From the NCBI GenBank assembly GCA_000023185.1, contig CP001626.1:1-64000 (forward strand): a stretch of 64,000 nucleotides of DNA. Direction: 5' to 3'. Shown one piece after another: positions 53,790 through 62,263 of this stretch; the stretch's first letter is position 1, and each line of letters begins with the position of its first letter. This stretch comes from Rhizobium leguminosarum bv. trifolii WSM1325. Lineage in GTDB: Bacteria > Pseudomonadota > Alphaproteobacteria > Rhizobiales > Rhizobiaceae. The position numbers and the translations under genes are program-made. The notes under the pieces are model-generated. The model did not search any database, was not told where the DNA came from, and saw only the letters and a program-made list of their open reading frames with translations.

Positions 53790-55682
53790 TTATTTGCCGT
53801 GTCCCATCGCCAAGGCAAACAGTCTTGCCTGCGGCTCCGCAAATGCCCGCGGGTTCGCCGGCTTGTCGCCATCAAGAATGCGGGCCTCATCGAGGAGGAG
53901 CCACGCAGCATCCTCGCGAAAGGCATGATCGTCCATCGATGCGATGCTTCTGACGAGCTGGCTCTGTGCGTTGATTTCTAATACGGGCTTCGAAGCCGTC
54001 TGCAGCCGCCCTGCCTCCTGGAGCATTTTCTCAAGTTGTCGATCAGGCCCGTGCTCGGAAGCAACCAGGCAGACCGCACTTTCCGTCAATCGACCGGAGA
54101 CACGCACATCGGCGACCTCCTGGCCGAGAGCAGCGCGCGCGAAATCGATGAAAGCGGCAACCTCGGAAGAGGCTTCCTGTTTTTGTTCGTCGGTGCCTGC
54201 CTCGCCGGCGATGTCATTCAAATCGGCAAGGCCCTGGGTGACCGATTTGAATAACTTGCCCTCGAAATCAGGGACATTGGTGGGCCAGAAGCTGTCTACG
54301 GAATCGGTCAAAAGCAGCACTTCGATCCCCTTGGCCCGGAAACCCTCGAGCTGTGGTGAACCATTCAACTGCTCCAGGTTCGAGCCGCTGATGTAAAAGA
54401 TAGACGACTGCCCTTCCTTCATCGCTGCCACGTATTCCGTCAAGCTCCGTGTCGCGCCTTCGGCAGCAGTTGTGTGGAAACGCGCCAGCTTGAGCAATTG
54501 CGGGCGGCGCTCGAAGTCTTCGTAGATACCTTCCTTGACGATTGCCCCGAAGAGGCCCCAGAATATGCCGAACGTCTCGGTTTCGCTGTCGGCCATTTTC
54601 TCCAATGCGGTAAGGATCCGGCTGGTTACGCCTTTACGGATCGCCGTGAGAACCGGGCTCTCCTGGATCATCTCGCGGGAAATGTTGAGCGGCAGATCGG
54701 ACGTATCGACGATACCGCGCACGAACCGGAGGTAACGCGGCAGTAACTCGGCGTCATCGGTGATGAAGACGCGCTTCACGTAGAGCTTCATCCGACCCTT
54801 GCGATCCGGATCAAACAGATCGAAAGGCTGGGAACCGGGTACGAAGGCCAGCGTCGTATATTCGTGCCGGCCCTCGGCGCGGAAATGCACGTTGGTCAGC
54901 GGCTCATCGTATTGACCCGAAACGCCACGGTAGAAATCGTCGTAATCCTGTTTGGAAATTTCGCTCTTCTGCTTGGTCCAGAGCGCGGCTCCATCGGAGA
55001 CCTGCGACGGCTCGGCCGCTTCCTTATCGACGAGGCGAATGGGAACAGGTACGTGGCCGGACTGATCGCGAATGATCTTTTCGACAGTCCACTTGTTGGT
55101 GTATTTTTTTGCATCTTCCATGAGATGCAGAACGACGCGGGTACCCCTCGTCGGCGCCTCGACGGAATCGGCCGCGACGATGTCGTAGCTTCCTTTGCCG
55201 TCGGACGACCACTTCCAGGCTTCCTCCTGACCCGCACGCCGCGAGATCAAATCGACCTTGTCTGCCACCATGAACGAGGAATAGAATCCGACGCCGAATT
55301 GACCGATCAGTTCAGCCTTCTCGCCGGCCTTAGCAGCGTCAAGCCGCTCCATGAATGCCTTTGTCCCCGAGCGCGCGATCGTGCCAAGCGCGTCGATCAT
55401 CTCGCTCCGGCTCATGCCGATGCCGTTGTCCTCGACGACAAGCGTCAGCGCCTCTTCATTGAGGGTCACGAGAATTCCAGGCTGTATACCGTCGGCCGAG
55501 AGTTGCGGCTGGGAAATCGAGTCGTAACGCAGCTTTTCGCAGGCATCCGCCGCGTTCGAGATCAATTCCCGGAGGAAGATATCTTTGTCGGAATAAACCG
55601 AATGCACCATCATGTGCAGCAGCCGACTGACATCCGCTTCGAATGCATGTTGCTCAGGCTGCCGCTCGTCTAATGTCGTCAT
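53790..55682 (-). CDS. htpG: Hsp90-family chaperone HtpG
   Basis: HtpG is the bacterial cytosolic Hsp90, an ATP-dependent chaperone. The 630-residue length and motifs are canonical: N-terminal GHKL ATPase with ELISNAADACEKLRYDS near 40, VVEDNGIGMSRSEMIDALGTIARSG near 82, IGQFGVGFYSSFMVAD near 122 and GTRVVLHLM near 180. Further conserved regions are KLYVKRVFITDDAELLPRYLRFVRGIVDTSDLPLNISREM near 290-330. A candidate heat-shock promoter lies just upstream (55715-55743). Housekeeping copies are usually single, so its location in accessory DNA is notable. Confidence 0.96.
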   Translation of the reverse strand: MTTLDERQPEQHAFEADVSRLLHMMVHSVYSDKDIFLRELISNAADACEKLRYDSISQPQLSADGIQPGILVTLNEEALTLVVEDNGIGMSRSEMIDALGTIARSGTKAFMERLDAAKAGEKAELIGQFGVGFYSSFMVADKVDLISRRAGQEEAWKWSSDGKGSYDIVAADSVEAPTRGTRVVLHLMEDAKKYTNKWTVEKIIRDQSGHVPVPIRLVDKEAAEPSQVSDGAALWTKQKSEISKQDYDDFYRGVSGQYDEPLTNVHFRAEGRHEYTTLAFVPGSQPFDLFDPDRKGRMKLYVKRVFITDDAELLPRYLRFVRGIVDTSDLPLNISREMIQESPVLTAIRKGVTSRILTALEKMADSETETFGIFWGLFGAIVKEGIYEDFERRPQLLKLARFHTTAAEGATRSLTEYVAAMKEGQSSIFYISGSNLEQLNGSPQLEGFRAKGIEVLLLTDSVDSFWPTNVPDFEGKLFKSVTQGLADLNDIAGEAGTDEQKQEASSEVAAFIDFARAALGQEVADVRVSGRLTESAVCLVASEHGPDRQLEKMLQEAGRLQTASKPVLEINAQSQLVRSIASMDDHAFREDAAWLLLDEARILDGDKPANPRAFAEPQARLFALAMGHGK

Positions 55683-55714
55683 CGATAATCCCCATTTTGC
55701 AGAAGTCGCGCGTC

Positions 55715-55743
55715 AGATGGTTTTTCCGCTGATGGATTTCAAG
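55715..55743 (-). promoter_or_regulatory. Candidate RpoH (sigma-32) promoter for htpG
   Basis: On the minus strand CTTGAA (55743-55738) and CCATCT (55720-55715) are separated by 17 bp, about 33 bp upstream of the ATG at 55682. This resembles rhizobial RpoH promoters (CTTGAA ... CCATAT-like). The match is short, but htpG is a classical RpoH target. Confidence 0.45.
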
Positions 55744-56015
55744 CGCTCCACCGTTGCGGTCGATTGATTGGCGCCAATTGCCGGGGATTGCAAATGGTTT
55801 CAAGAGCGCGAGAGGTTCACCAGAACCCTGCTCTTGAGCAGATTTCGAACTAACAACCACGTCTTTCCCATCTTGCGGGCGAACTGAGCGCCGACGACAT
55901 CGGGAGCGATCTTGCGGGACGCAAGCGGGATTGGCTGCACAAGGTCTCAACTGTGGAATTCGTAGTGAAAAATCTGGAGAGGTGGAAGAGCTTCCAACAA
56001 TCTGAGCTCACCTAG

Positions 56016-56823
56016 GGGCTGTTGAGAATCATCTTGAGTTTATGACGGCTGCAGCGAGGTGAATGATTGCGCTGAAACTTTGGTCGGTTTTGTCCGCTCG
56101 CATTGCAATGCGTTTGAACTCTTTGAGTGTGCAGAAGAAATTCTCGATGAGGTGCCGCCATTTGTAGATTTCGCTGTCGAGTGGAAGAGGTGCTTTTCGT
56201 CGTGGATGCTGGGAGATAACGACCTTAGCTCCACGCTCGTTTAAATCAGCGACGATTTGGTTGCTGTCGAAGGCCTTGTCAGCGATCAGCCCGTCAAAAC
56301 CAATGCCATCGATGAGCGGAGCAATGCCCACCGTGTCGAAGCGATGACCGGGCAGAAGAACAAAGCGTACGAGATTTCCAAGTGCATCAGTCAACGCAAG
56401 GATCTTAGTCGTCATGCCGCCCTTCGAACGACCTATAGCCTGGCTCTGAGTCCCCCTTTTGAGCCCTGTCCGTGGCGGTGGACCTTGACGATGGTGGCGT
56501 CAACCATGGCATATTCCATGTCAGGCTCATCTGAGCAGACCTCAAAAAGCCTTGTGAAAACATAGGCTTTGACCCAATCGCGATACCGTTTGTAGATCGT
56601 GTTCCAGTTTCCACAAACCGTGGGGAGATCCCGCCATGGGCTTCCTGTACGCACAATCCAAAGAATTGCCTCGATGAAGCGCCGGTTGTTGCTGCCACTT
56701 CGGCCGGGATCAGACGGCTTGCCGTGGCAATGTGGTTCCATTTTCGCCCATTGGGCGTCCGTCAGCACAAATCGTTCCATCTGCAGCTTGAATCACAGAA
56801 GAAACCCTGAACCTCAACAGCCC
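56016..56823 (-). mobile_element. IS5-family (IS427-like) insertion sequence
   Basis: This is a complete element of about 808 bp. Its ends are inverted repeats GGGCTGTTGAG (56016-56026) and the same on the minus strand at 56823-56813. CTAG flanks both sides (56012-56015 and 56824-56827), consistent with a 4-bp target duplication. The transposase occupies most of the length. It lies between htpG and the MocA-like gene and appears intact, and is probably the youngest element in this decayed region. Confidence 0.85.
56029..56780 (-). CDS. IS5-family transposase, two frames joined by -1 frameshift
   Basis: OrfA (56780 to 56405; MERFVLTDAQWAKMEPHCHGKPSDPGRSG) and OrfB (ending at 56029; MTTKILALTDALGNLV, GLIADKAFDSNQIV, RRKAPL, HLIENFFCTLKEFKRIAMRADK) overlap by 11 bp. 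Read continuously with a -1 shift at the AAAAGGGGG run (56452-56460) the protein gives HGQGSKRGTQSQAIGRSKGG-MTTK, the usual IS427-type sequence. DDE residues: D in AMVDATIV, D in IADKAFD, E in IENFFC. Frameshifting probably makes the functional transposase. Confidence 0.88.
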
Positions 56824-57029
56824 CTAGTCCGGCGATCTCGTTCAACAGCTATGAACAATTTCGCGTGTGTGATCTTCACGCGGGTTTCGACACAAAGGTG
56901 ATATTATTCAAACCTGACAACAGTCCTCATCGGGCTAAGACTGCATGACGGATGACCACGGTGACGTGGACTCTTCACCGCAGGCGCTCAGAAGCCGTGA
57001 GAATCCGCTGGGTCGAGCGGCGGCATCGC

Positions 57030-57653
57030 TTAGCAGTCCTCAACAGGAATGCCACCGGCAGCGATAATCGCCTCGGCGGTATCGACATCGGTTAGCGCCG
57101 CGCTTCCTACCTCGACCTCAATGACTGGCAGCCCCGATGTTCTGATCAGGTCACGGGCACCGATATCGCCCCTCAAGCGCAGAACGCTGTCGTTAAGGGA
57201 CAGTGGCAAGATTACCGGGTTGCCTCGCATACCCTCAGAAGCGGCGCAAACGATTGCGGTGCCGTCAGCGACTTGGAACGCGTCAATCAGCTGATTCAGA
57301 TTGTCTGTAGAAATGCCTGGCATATCGGCAAGCAACATCAGAACACCATCGGCGCCGTCGGCTACAGCAGCGGCAAATCCGGCCGCCAGTGAACTCGACA
57401 TGCCCGCTCGGTAGTCTGGATTGACGATAATATGCAGGGGCAGGCCGGTGAGAACGTCCCGGATATCGTCTTGCCGATGGCCGACGACGACGATGATGGA
57501 AACGGCGCTACTGGCCTTGGCGACCAAAGCCGAGCGACGCACGAGCGGCATTCCGTCAAACATGGCCAACAGCTTGTGCCCGCCATTCGAGCCCATGCGC
57601 GTTGCCAAGCCAGCTGCCAGCACGACGATTGATACATTCGGCTTTGCTCCCAT
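57030..57653 (-). CDS. MocA/MobA-like molybdenum cofactor nucleotidyltransferase
   Basis: The 207-residue nucleotidyltransferase attaches CMP or GMP to molybdopterin for hydroxylases of the xanthine-dehydrogenase family. The N-terminal nucleotide-binding motif is VLAAGLATRMGSNGGHKLL, with a two-residue insertion compared with the usual LAAGxSxRMGxxKLL, followed by VVVGHRQDDIRDVL, ADMPGIS and RGNPVILP. It is the last gene of the run, after the XdhC pair. MocA is more likely than MobA from the XdhC context. No hydroxylase gene is in the window. Confidence 0.85.
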   Translation of the reverse strand: MGAKPNVSIVVLAAGLATRMGSNGGHKLLAMFDGMPLVRRSALVAKASSAVSIIVVVGHRQDDIRDVLTGLPLHIIVNPDYRAGMSSSLAAGFAAAVADGADGVLMLLADMPGISTDNLNQLIDAFQVADGTAIVCAASEGMRGNPVILPLSLNDSVLRLRGDIGARDLIRTSGLPVIEVEVGSAALTDVDTAEAIIAAGGIPVEDC

Positions 57654-57795
57654 CTCTTTCCCGATCCCACCAGCGCCGCAGCGTCCTCCGTCGACGAGCT
57701 CCAGGTTACGAGGTCGCGAACGTGCAGCAGCTTAGCGTCCAGGCAAGCTATTTCCCATCTGCGTCATCGTCGGAGGGTGAGCCTCTCCATAGGCG

Positions 57796-58491
57796 CTACG
57801 CAGGCATCGTCTGGCGGCTGCTCGTGCGAAGCGCTTTGATGACCTGAGCAAGGATCGCTACGGCGATCTCAGCTGGATTGGATGCGCCGATGTCGAGCCC
57901 GATCGGCGCGTGGATCGTCGAAAGCGCATCGGCACCGAAGCCGTATGCGGCAAGGCGGCCTGTCCGCGCTGCGTGGGTCTTTCGGCTGCCGAGCGCGCCG
58001 ATATAGAAGCAGCCGGTGCGCAATGCCTCGGCCAAGGGAAAATCATCGATCTTGGGATCGTGGGTGAGTGCGACTAAGGCGGTATAGCGGTCGAGTGGAT
58101 CCGCCATCAACGCATCGACGGGCCAATCGGTGCACATCTGCGCATCGGGAAAGCGATCATGCGTCGCAAAGGCTGTGCGCGGATCGATGATGCGCACATC
58201 GAAGCCGGCCAACCTTGCCATCGGCGTCAGATACTGGCTGATATGGACGGCGCCGATGACGGCGATGCGCGGGGCAGGTATGTAGACATTGAGGAAGCCG
58301 CTGGCATCTATCGTGTCGAAAGCCATCGAGCGGCCAGACCGAAAGGCGCCTTCGACGAGCGCGGCAAATGGCGGCTCGACCGGATCGCCTTCCAGCAAGA
58401 TATGCTCTTCTCCCCGAAAATCTGTCAGCAGCACGACGGCGAGACGCTTCCGGCGCGCGGCGTTCAGACGCTGCAGGCTGTCGCGGAGCAT
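57796..58491 (-). CDS. XdhC-family protein, Rossmann (C-terminal) domain
   Basis: This 231-residue protein corresponds to the C-terminal domain of XdhC, the chaperone that inserts sulfurated Mo cofactor into xanthine-dehydrogenase-type enzymes. PRIAVIGAVHISQYLTPMARLAGFDV near 80 is the Rossmann start (one glycine replaced by alanine), ALVALTHDPKID, YIGALGSRKTHAARTGRL, then IHAPIGLDIGASNPAEIAVAILAQVI is the family C-terminal signature. The start at 58491 overlaps the preceding gene (TGATG), so XdhC is split into two translationally coupled genes. Confidence 0.88.
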   Translation of the reverse strand: MLRDSLQRLNAARRKRLAVVLLTDFRGEEHILLEGDPVEPPFAALVEGAFRSGRSMAFDTIDASGFLNVYIPAPRIAVIGAVHISQYLTPMARLAGFDVRIIDPRTAFATHDRFPDAQMCTDWPVDALMADPLDRYTALVALTHDPKIDDFPLAEALRTGCFYIGALGSRKTHAARTGRLAAYGFGADALSTIHAPIGLDIGASNPAEIAVAILAQVIKALRTSSRQTMPA

Positions 58492-58820
58492 CAGCCGAGC
58501 CTCTCGACAAAGACACGGATGCGCCCGCCGCACGACAGCCCGGCGCGCCAGGCGGTCTCGTCCGCAACGCCGAATTCCAGCATCTGCGCCTTGCCGGCGG
58601 CAATTACCTCGGCAGCGGCGGTAACCACCGCACCCTCGACGCAGCCACCGGAAACCGAACCCTCGAAGTTGCCATCACCATCGACCACCAGATGACTGCC
58701 AACCGGACGCGGCGCCGAACCCCACGTCTCGATCACCGTCGCAATCGCAACAGCACGGCCCGTTTCCATCCAGTGCTCGGCCGTCAGCAGCGGGTCGGTC
58801 AGGTTCGTCTGGATGGTCAT
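58491..58820 (-). CDS. XdhC/CoxI-family protein, N-terminal domain
   Basis: The 109-residue N-terminal XdhC_CoxI domain reads AVAIATVIETWGSAPRPVGSHLVVDGDGNFEGSVSGGCVEGAVV, with the conserved GGCVE motif, and ends RAGLSCGGRIRVFVERL (second conserved cysteine motif LSCGG). It makes the other half of the split XdhC. The ATG at 58820 follows the beta-glucosidase stop by 16 bp and its stop overlaps the next gene. Confidence 0.9.
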   Translation of the reverse strand: MTIQTNLTDPLLTAEHWMETGRAVAIATVIETWGSAPRPVGSHLVVDGDGNFEGSVSGGCVEGAVVTAAAEVIAAGKAQMLEFGVADETAWRAGLSCGGRIRVFVERLG

Positions 58821-58836
58821 TCCTGCGGGCCTCAAT

Positions 58837-61179
58837 CTAGTGTTGGTTTAGTTCTGAAAAGACTTCGGCAATATCCGCCTCTTTGACGCTGTCTCCTACA
58901 TACCAGCTCAAAGTGTCGTAGAAGCCGAGAAAGGAGCCCTTTGTCTTGGCAAGAAGGGCCATGGCTTCGGCAGCGGAGATCGAAAGCCTGCTGACGAAGA
59001 AACCAACGAGAGCGGCCTCGGCGTTCGGGTGGGCAAAGACAAGCGCTGTCGGAGAATTGGCCGAAATCGTCGGCAGCGCCGGAGCCTCTGACCTGCATGG
59101 CAAGGTGATCGACAAGCGGATGTCTCTGGAGGATGCAGCCGCTTCGATTACAAAAGCCTCGGCATCGAGAACCCAAGCCGAACGCGACGTGTCGAAATAC
59201 TGGAAATCGCGCTGCGCCAGGCCAAGCGTTACCCTCTTCGCTTCTCCTGGCGCCAGATGAAGCTTGGTGAAAGACTTGAGCTCACGGACGGGTCGTTTGA
59301 GACCCGGCTTAATCGGCCGGACATAGAGTTGCACGATTTCCTTGCCGGCAACCGTACCTGTGTTGCGAATGGTAAGGGCGGCGGTGCAGCCGGCGCCGGG
59401 CGTGATCTCGTGCGTATCGAGCCTGAGATCCTCATAGGCGAACGTGGTGTAGCTGAGCCCATGTCCGAACGGAAAGACTGGCGTCATCGCCTTCAGATCG
59501 TAGAACCGGTAACCGACGAAAATGCCCTCGCTATAGACATGCCGGCCATGCTCGCCCGGATAGGTGTGCCAGCCCGGAATATCCTGCATGCGAACCGGCA
59601 TGCTGGCGGAGAGCTTGCCGCACGGGTTCTGCTCGCCAAACAGGATGCGGGCCAGTGCTTCGCCACCGCCCTGCCCGGCATAGAAACTGGCCAGGACGGC
59701 GTCGACATCCCCGATCCACGGCATCTCGACCGTGTCTGGCATCGAGAGCACGACGACGAGCTTGCGACCTGTCGCCGACAACGCCGTGATGAGTTCATCG
59801 TGGCTGGCGGCGAGCTTCAGTGTGTCGCGGTCGTTGCCCTCGCCGTGACGGCTCTTCTCGTTTTCCGCAAACATGACAACTACATCGGCACGCTCCGCGG
59901 CTTCGACGATCGCCTCGATCGACGCAGTCACGTCGGGCTGCGCGACCGGCGAGAAGGGCAGATGCCGGACCTTCAGGCTGTCTCCTGCCCGCGCGGCAAT
60001 CTGAACGAACGGACTGTCGACGCGATAGGGATTGGTGGTGGCCGAGCCGGAGCCTTGGATAACAGGAGTGACGGCGCCGTCGCCGACAATGAGAAGCTCA
60101 CCCGGCCCGCCGGGATCGAGCGGCAGCGCCTGGCCCTCATTGCGCAGCAGCACGATCGATTCCGCCGCGATGTCGCGCGCCAGCACATGATGCGCCTCGA
60201 AATCCGCCGGCGTGCCGCGCCGCTCGCTCGACTTGCATTTGCGCACGAACGCCAGAACATTGGCGCAAGCCGCATCAATCACCTCGGGCGCCACGTCGCC
60301 GGCGTTGATCGCCGCATGGAGACGCGCTTTGCGGGGCTTGCTTTCCGGCATGTCGAGTTCGGTGCCGGCATCGAGTGCAGCGCCACGATCCTTGATCGCG
60401 TGCCAGTCTGACAGGACAAGCCCGTCATAGCCCCATTCACCGCGCAGCACGGTTCGCAACAGCCAATGATGTTCGGCGGCCTGGATGCCGTTCAGCGGAT
60501 TATAAGCGCTCATCACGCTCCACGGCGCGCTCTTTTCGATGGCCCGCTCGAAGCCTGCCAAGTATATTTCGCGCAGGGCGCGTTCATCGACATCGGAACT
60601 GGTCGTGGTTCGCTCGATTTCGGAATTATTGCAGGCGAAATGCTTGAGCGAGGCGCCGACGCCGTTATCCTGCAATCCGCAGATGACGGCCGCCGCCATG
60701 TCGCCGCTGATAACAGGATCCTCGGAATAATATTCGTAGGCCCGCCCGGCCAGCGGCGTGCGCCTTATGTTGATGCCGGGGCCCAAAACCAGATGAACCC
60801 CGAAATCCTGGCACTCGGCCGCCAGCGCAGCGCCCATGCGATAGGCAAGATCAATATCCCAGGAACAGCCGAGCAGATTGCCGTTGGGAAAGCACGTGGC
60901 TGGACGGGTGGCACCGAACATGCCGCCCGATCCGTCGCCCTGTTGCCCGACGAGATCGAGGAACGCCCGCAGACTGTCTTCGTCGTTGTCGCCGGCGTCG
61001 ATCTGGGTGGTCGAGTAGCGCACCCCATAGGCCCCATCGGTCATGACGATCGAAGGAACATCGAGCCTGCTGATCGATGCCGTCTTCCACAGCCCACGCC
61101 CGCTCAGGAGTTCGACTTTTTCGGCCACCGTCATCTGATCGACAAGCGCTCGAATGTCGGCGTCGCTCGGCTGGAACAT
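58837..61179 (-). CDS. GH3 family beta-glucosidase
   Basis: This 780-residue enzyme hydrolyses beta-linked glucosides. There is no signal peptide, so it is cytosolic. The GH3 N-domain has MTDGAYGVRY near 46, GPGINIRRTPLAGRAYEYYSEDP near 133-155, SLKHFACNNSE near 177 and the nucleophile Asp in GLVLSDWHA (about residue 258). The GH3 C-domain and a C-terminal fibronectin-III-like domain (VFPFGHGLSYTTFAYEDL, PVRELKSFTKLHLAPGE) follow. It is 33 bp downstream of the MarR gene in the same direction, so uptake or regulation of a glycoside is suggested. Confidence 0.93.
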   Translation of the reverse strand: MFQPSDADIRALVDQMTVAEKVELLSGRGLWKTASISRLDVPSIVMTDGAYGVRYSTTQIDAGDNDEDSLRAFLDLVGQQGDGSGGMFGATRPATCFPNGNLLGCSWDIDLAYRMGAALAAECQDFGVHLVLGPGINIRRTPLAGRAYEYYSEDPVISGDMAAAVICGLQDNGVGASLKHFACNNSEIERTTTSSDVDERALREIYLAGFERAIEKSAPWSVMSAYNPLNGIQAAEHHWLLRTVLRGEWGYDGLVLSDWHAIKDRGAALDAGTELDMPESKPRKARLHAAINAGDVAPEVIDAACANVLAFVRKCKSSERRGTPADFEAHHVLARDIAAESIVLLRNEGQALPLDPGGPGELLIVGDGAVTPVIQGSGSATTNPYRVDSPFVQIAARAGDSLKVRHLPFSPVAQPDVTASIEAIVEAAERADVVVMFAENEKSRHGEGNDRDTLKLAASHDELITALSATGRKLVVVLSMPDTVEMPWIGDVDAVLASFYAGQGGGEALARILFGEQNPCGKLSASMPVRMQDIPGWHTYPGEHGRHVYSEGIFVGYRFYDLKAMTPVFPFGHGLSYTTFAYEDLRLDTHEITPGAGCTAALTIRNTGTVAGKEIVQLYVRPIKPGLKRPVRELKSFTKLHLAPGEAKRVTLGLAQRDFQYFDTSRSAWVLDAEAFVIEAAASSRDIRLSITLPCRSEAPALPTISANSPTALVFAHPNAEAALVGFFVSRLSISAAEAMALLAKTKGSFLGFYDTLSWYVGDSVKEADIAEVFSELNQH

Positions 61180-61212
61180 GATTGGTCTCCGGTACTGCGG
61201 ATCAGGCGTGTG

Positions 61213-61692
61213 TCAACAGATTTTCTGAAGGAGTTCCATCAGCATCATCCGCTCGGCAAGCGTCAGCGTGCTCAGCGTTTCCTGCGAGATCTGCAGCGCG
61301 ACCGAGAGGTTGCGGGCCACTGTCACCTCGCCTTCCGGCGTCAGCGTCAGCACCAGCCGACGCGCGTCGGTCGAGTCGGGGGCGGTGTGAACGAGGCCAC
61401 GCTTCACCAGTCGATCGACAACGCCCTTGATGGTCGCCATATCCATGGCGGTCTCGCGGCCGAGATTGCCCTGCGAACAGGGCTGCAGGTCCTTCAGCCT
61501 GACGAGCGCCGCCCATTGGGTGGTAGTCAGCTTCTCCGCCATCAGGCTCGCAAAGATCGCCACGTGCCGCTGGTTGGCCTGGCGCAGATAGAAGCCGATC
61601 TGCTCGCCAAGCGCATACTGTGCCTGCTGGCCGGGCGCCTCGGTCGCTGCGGTCTTTTGTCGGCCGCCTTTGTCTTTGAACGGAACGTCCAT
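61213..61692 (-). CDS. MarR-family transcriptional regulator
   Basis: The 159-residue winged-HTH regulator reads LTTTQWAALVRLKDLQPCSQGNLGRETAMDMATIKGVVDRLVKRGLVHTAPDSTDARRLVLTLTPEG, the full MarR DNA-binding core (about 58-125). The start at 61692 is used; 61704 is possible. It sits between an isochorismatase-fold gene and the beta-glucosidase, all on the minus strand, and probably controls this run. The inducer is unknown but may be a phenolic or the transported substrate. Confidence 0.88.
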   Translation of the reverse strand: MDVPFKDKGGRQKTAATEAPGQQAQYALGEQIGFYLRQANQRHVAIFASLMAEKLTTTQWAALVRLKDLQPCSQGNLGRETAMDMATIKGVVDRLVKRGLVHTAPDSTDARRLVLTLTPEGEVTVARNLSVALQISQETLSTLTLAERMMLMELLQKIC

Positions 61693-61747
61693 AGGATCTC
61701 TCAAATCTGCCTGTTCGTCGTCGTGACCGGCAATGGCGCGGCCGAAT

Positions 61748-62263
61748 TTACTCTCGCCATAATTTCAGAATGGCTTCTGTCGTTAGAATTTCAATCTGCT
61801 CCGAAAGCCTTGGCGCCAGGATCTCGATGACGCTGGCGTAGACGCAGACGTCGGTCTCGACGCCCGAGAAAATCAGCGTGTCCGTTGCCGATCCTTGCAA
61901 GCGCGCAGTAAACCTGGGCGAGCCAAAGACCGAGTAGGTCTTTTTGTCGACGATGGAGCCTGGAGCGGCGATCGCCGAAAGCGGCGCCACCAGATCCAGC
62001 ATGGCGACATCGAGTTCATCCAGCGTCACCAATGACCACCGACGATAGTAGGTCTTCCAGCGACCCGTGGCATCTTCGGCACTTTGGGGTACCATGAAGC
62101 GAGCAAAGACAGTCTCAGCGGGCCGCGCTTTGCTCAGCGCCACCACATTGGGAAGGATGCCTTCGATCGCTGGCGTATACCACGCCGTTTGCTCGGCGAA
62201 GAGCCGCTGCATGTCGATGACGACATGCAGCGCATTCCTGGAGAGTGGCGCGGGTGCCATCAT
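61748..62263 (-). CDS. Isochorismatase-fold cysteine hydrolase with apparent internal deletion
   Basis: This 171-residue hydrolase of the isochorismatase/nicotinamidase superfamily has the catalytic Asp in HVVIDMQRLF near residue 17, Lys in DKKTYSVFGSPRF near 105 and Cys in FSGVETDVCVYASV near 133, all present. After CVYASV the usual 25-30 residues (helix and strand with DLGY... and substrate-binding loop, then the D...H region) are missing, and the chain goes directly to IEILAPRLSEQIEILTT, normally its C-terminal part. The product may be inactive. It overlaps the ABC ATPase stop by TGATG. Confidence 0.8.
   Translation of the reverse strand: MMAPAPLSRNALHVVIDMQRLFAEQTAWYTPAIEGILPNVVALSKARPAETVFARFMVPQSAEDATGRWKTYYRRWSLVTLDELDVAMLDLVAPLSAIAAPGSIVDKKTYSVFGSPRFTARLQGSATDTLIFSGVETDVCVYASVIEILAPRLSEQIEILTTEAILKLWRE

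Noticed and set aside
53685..53981. 98-codon plus-strand frame near the htpG end
   Set aside because: Mostly antisense to htpG; its first part is better explained as the shifted GH13 relic.
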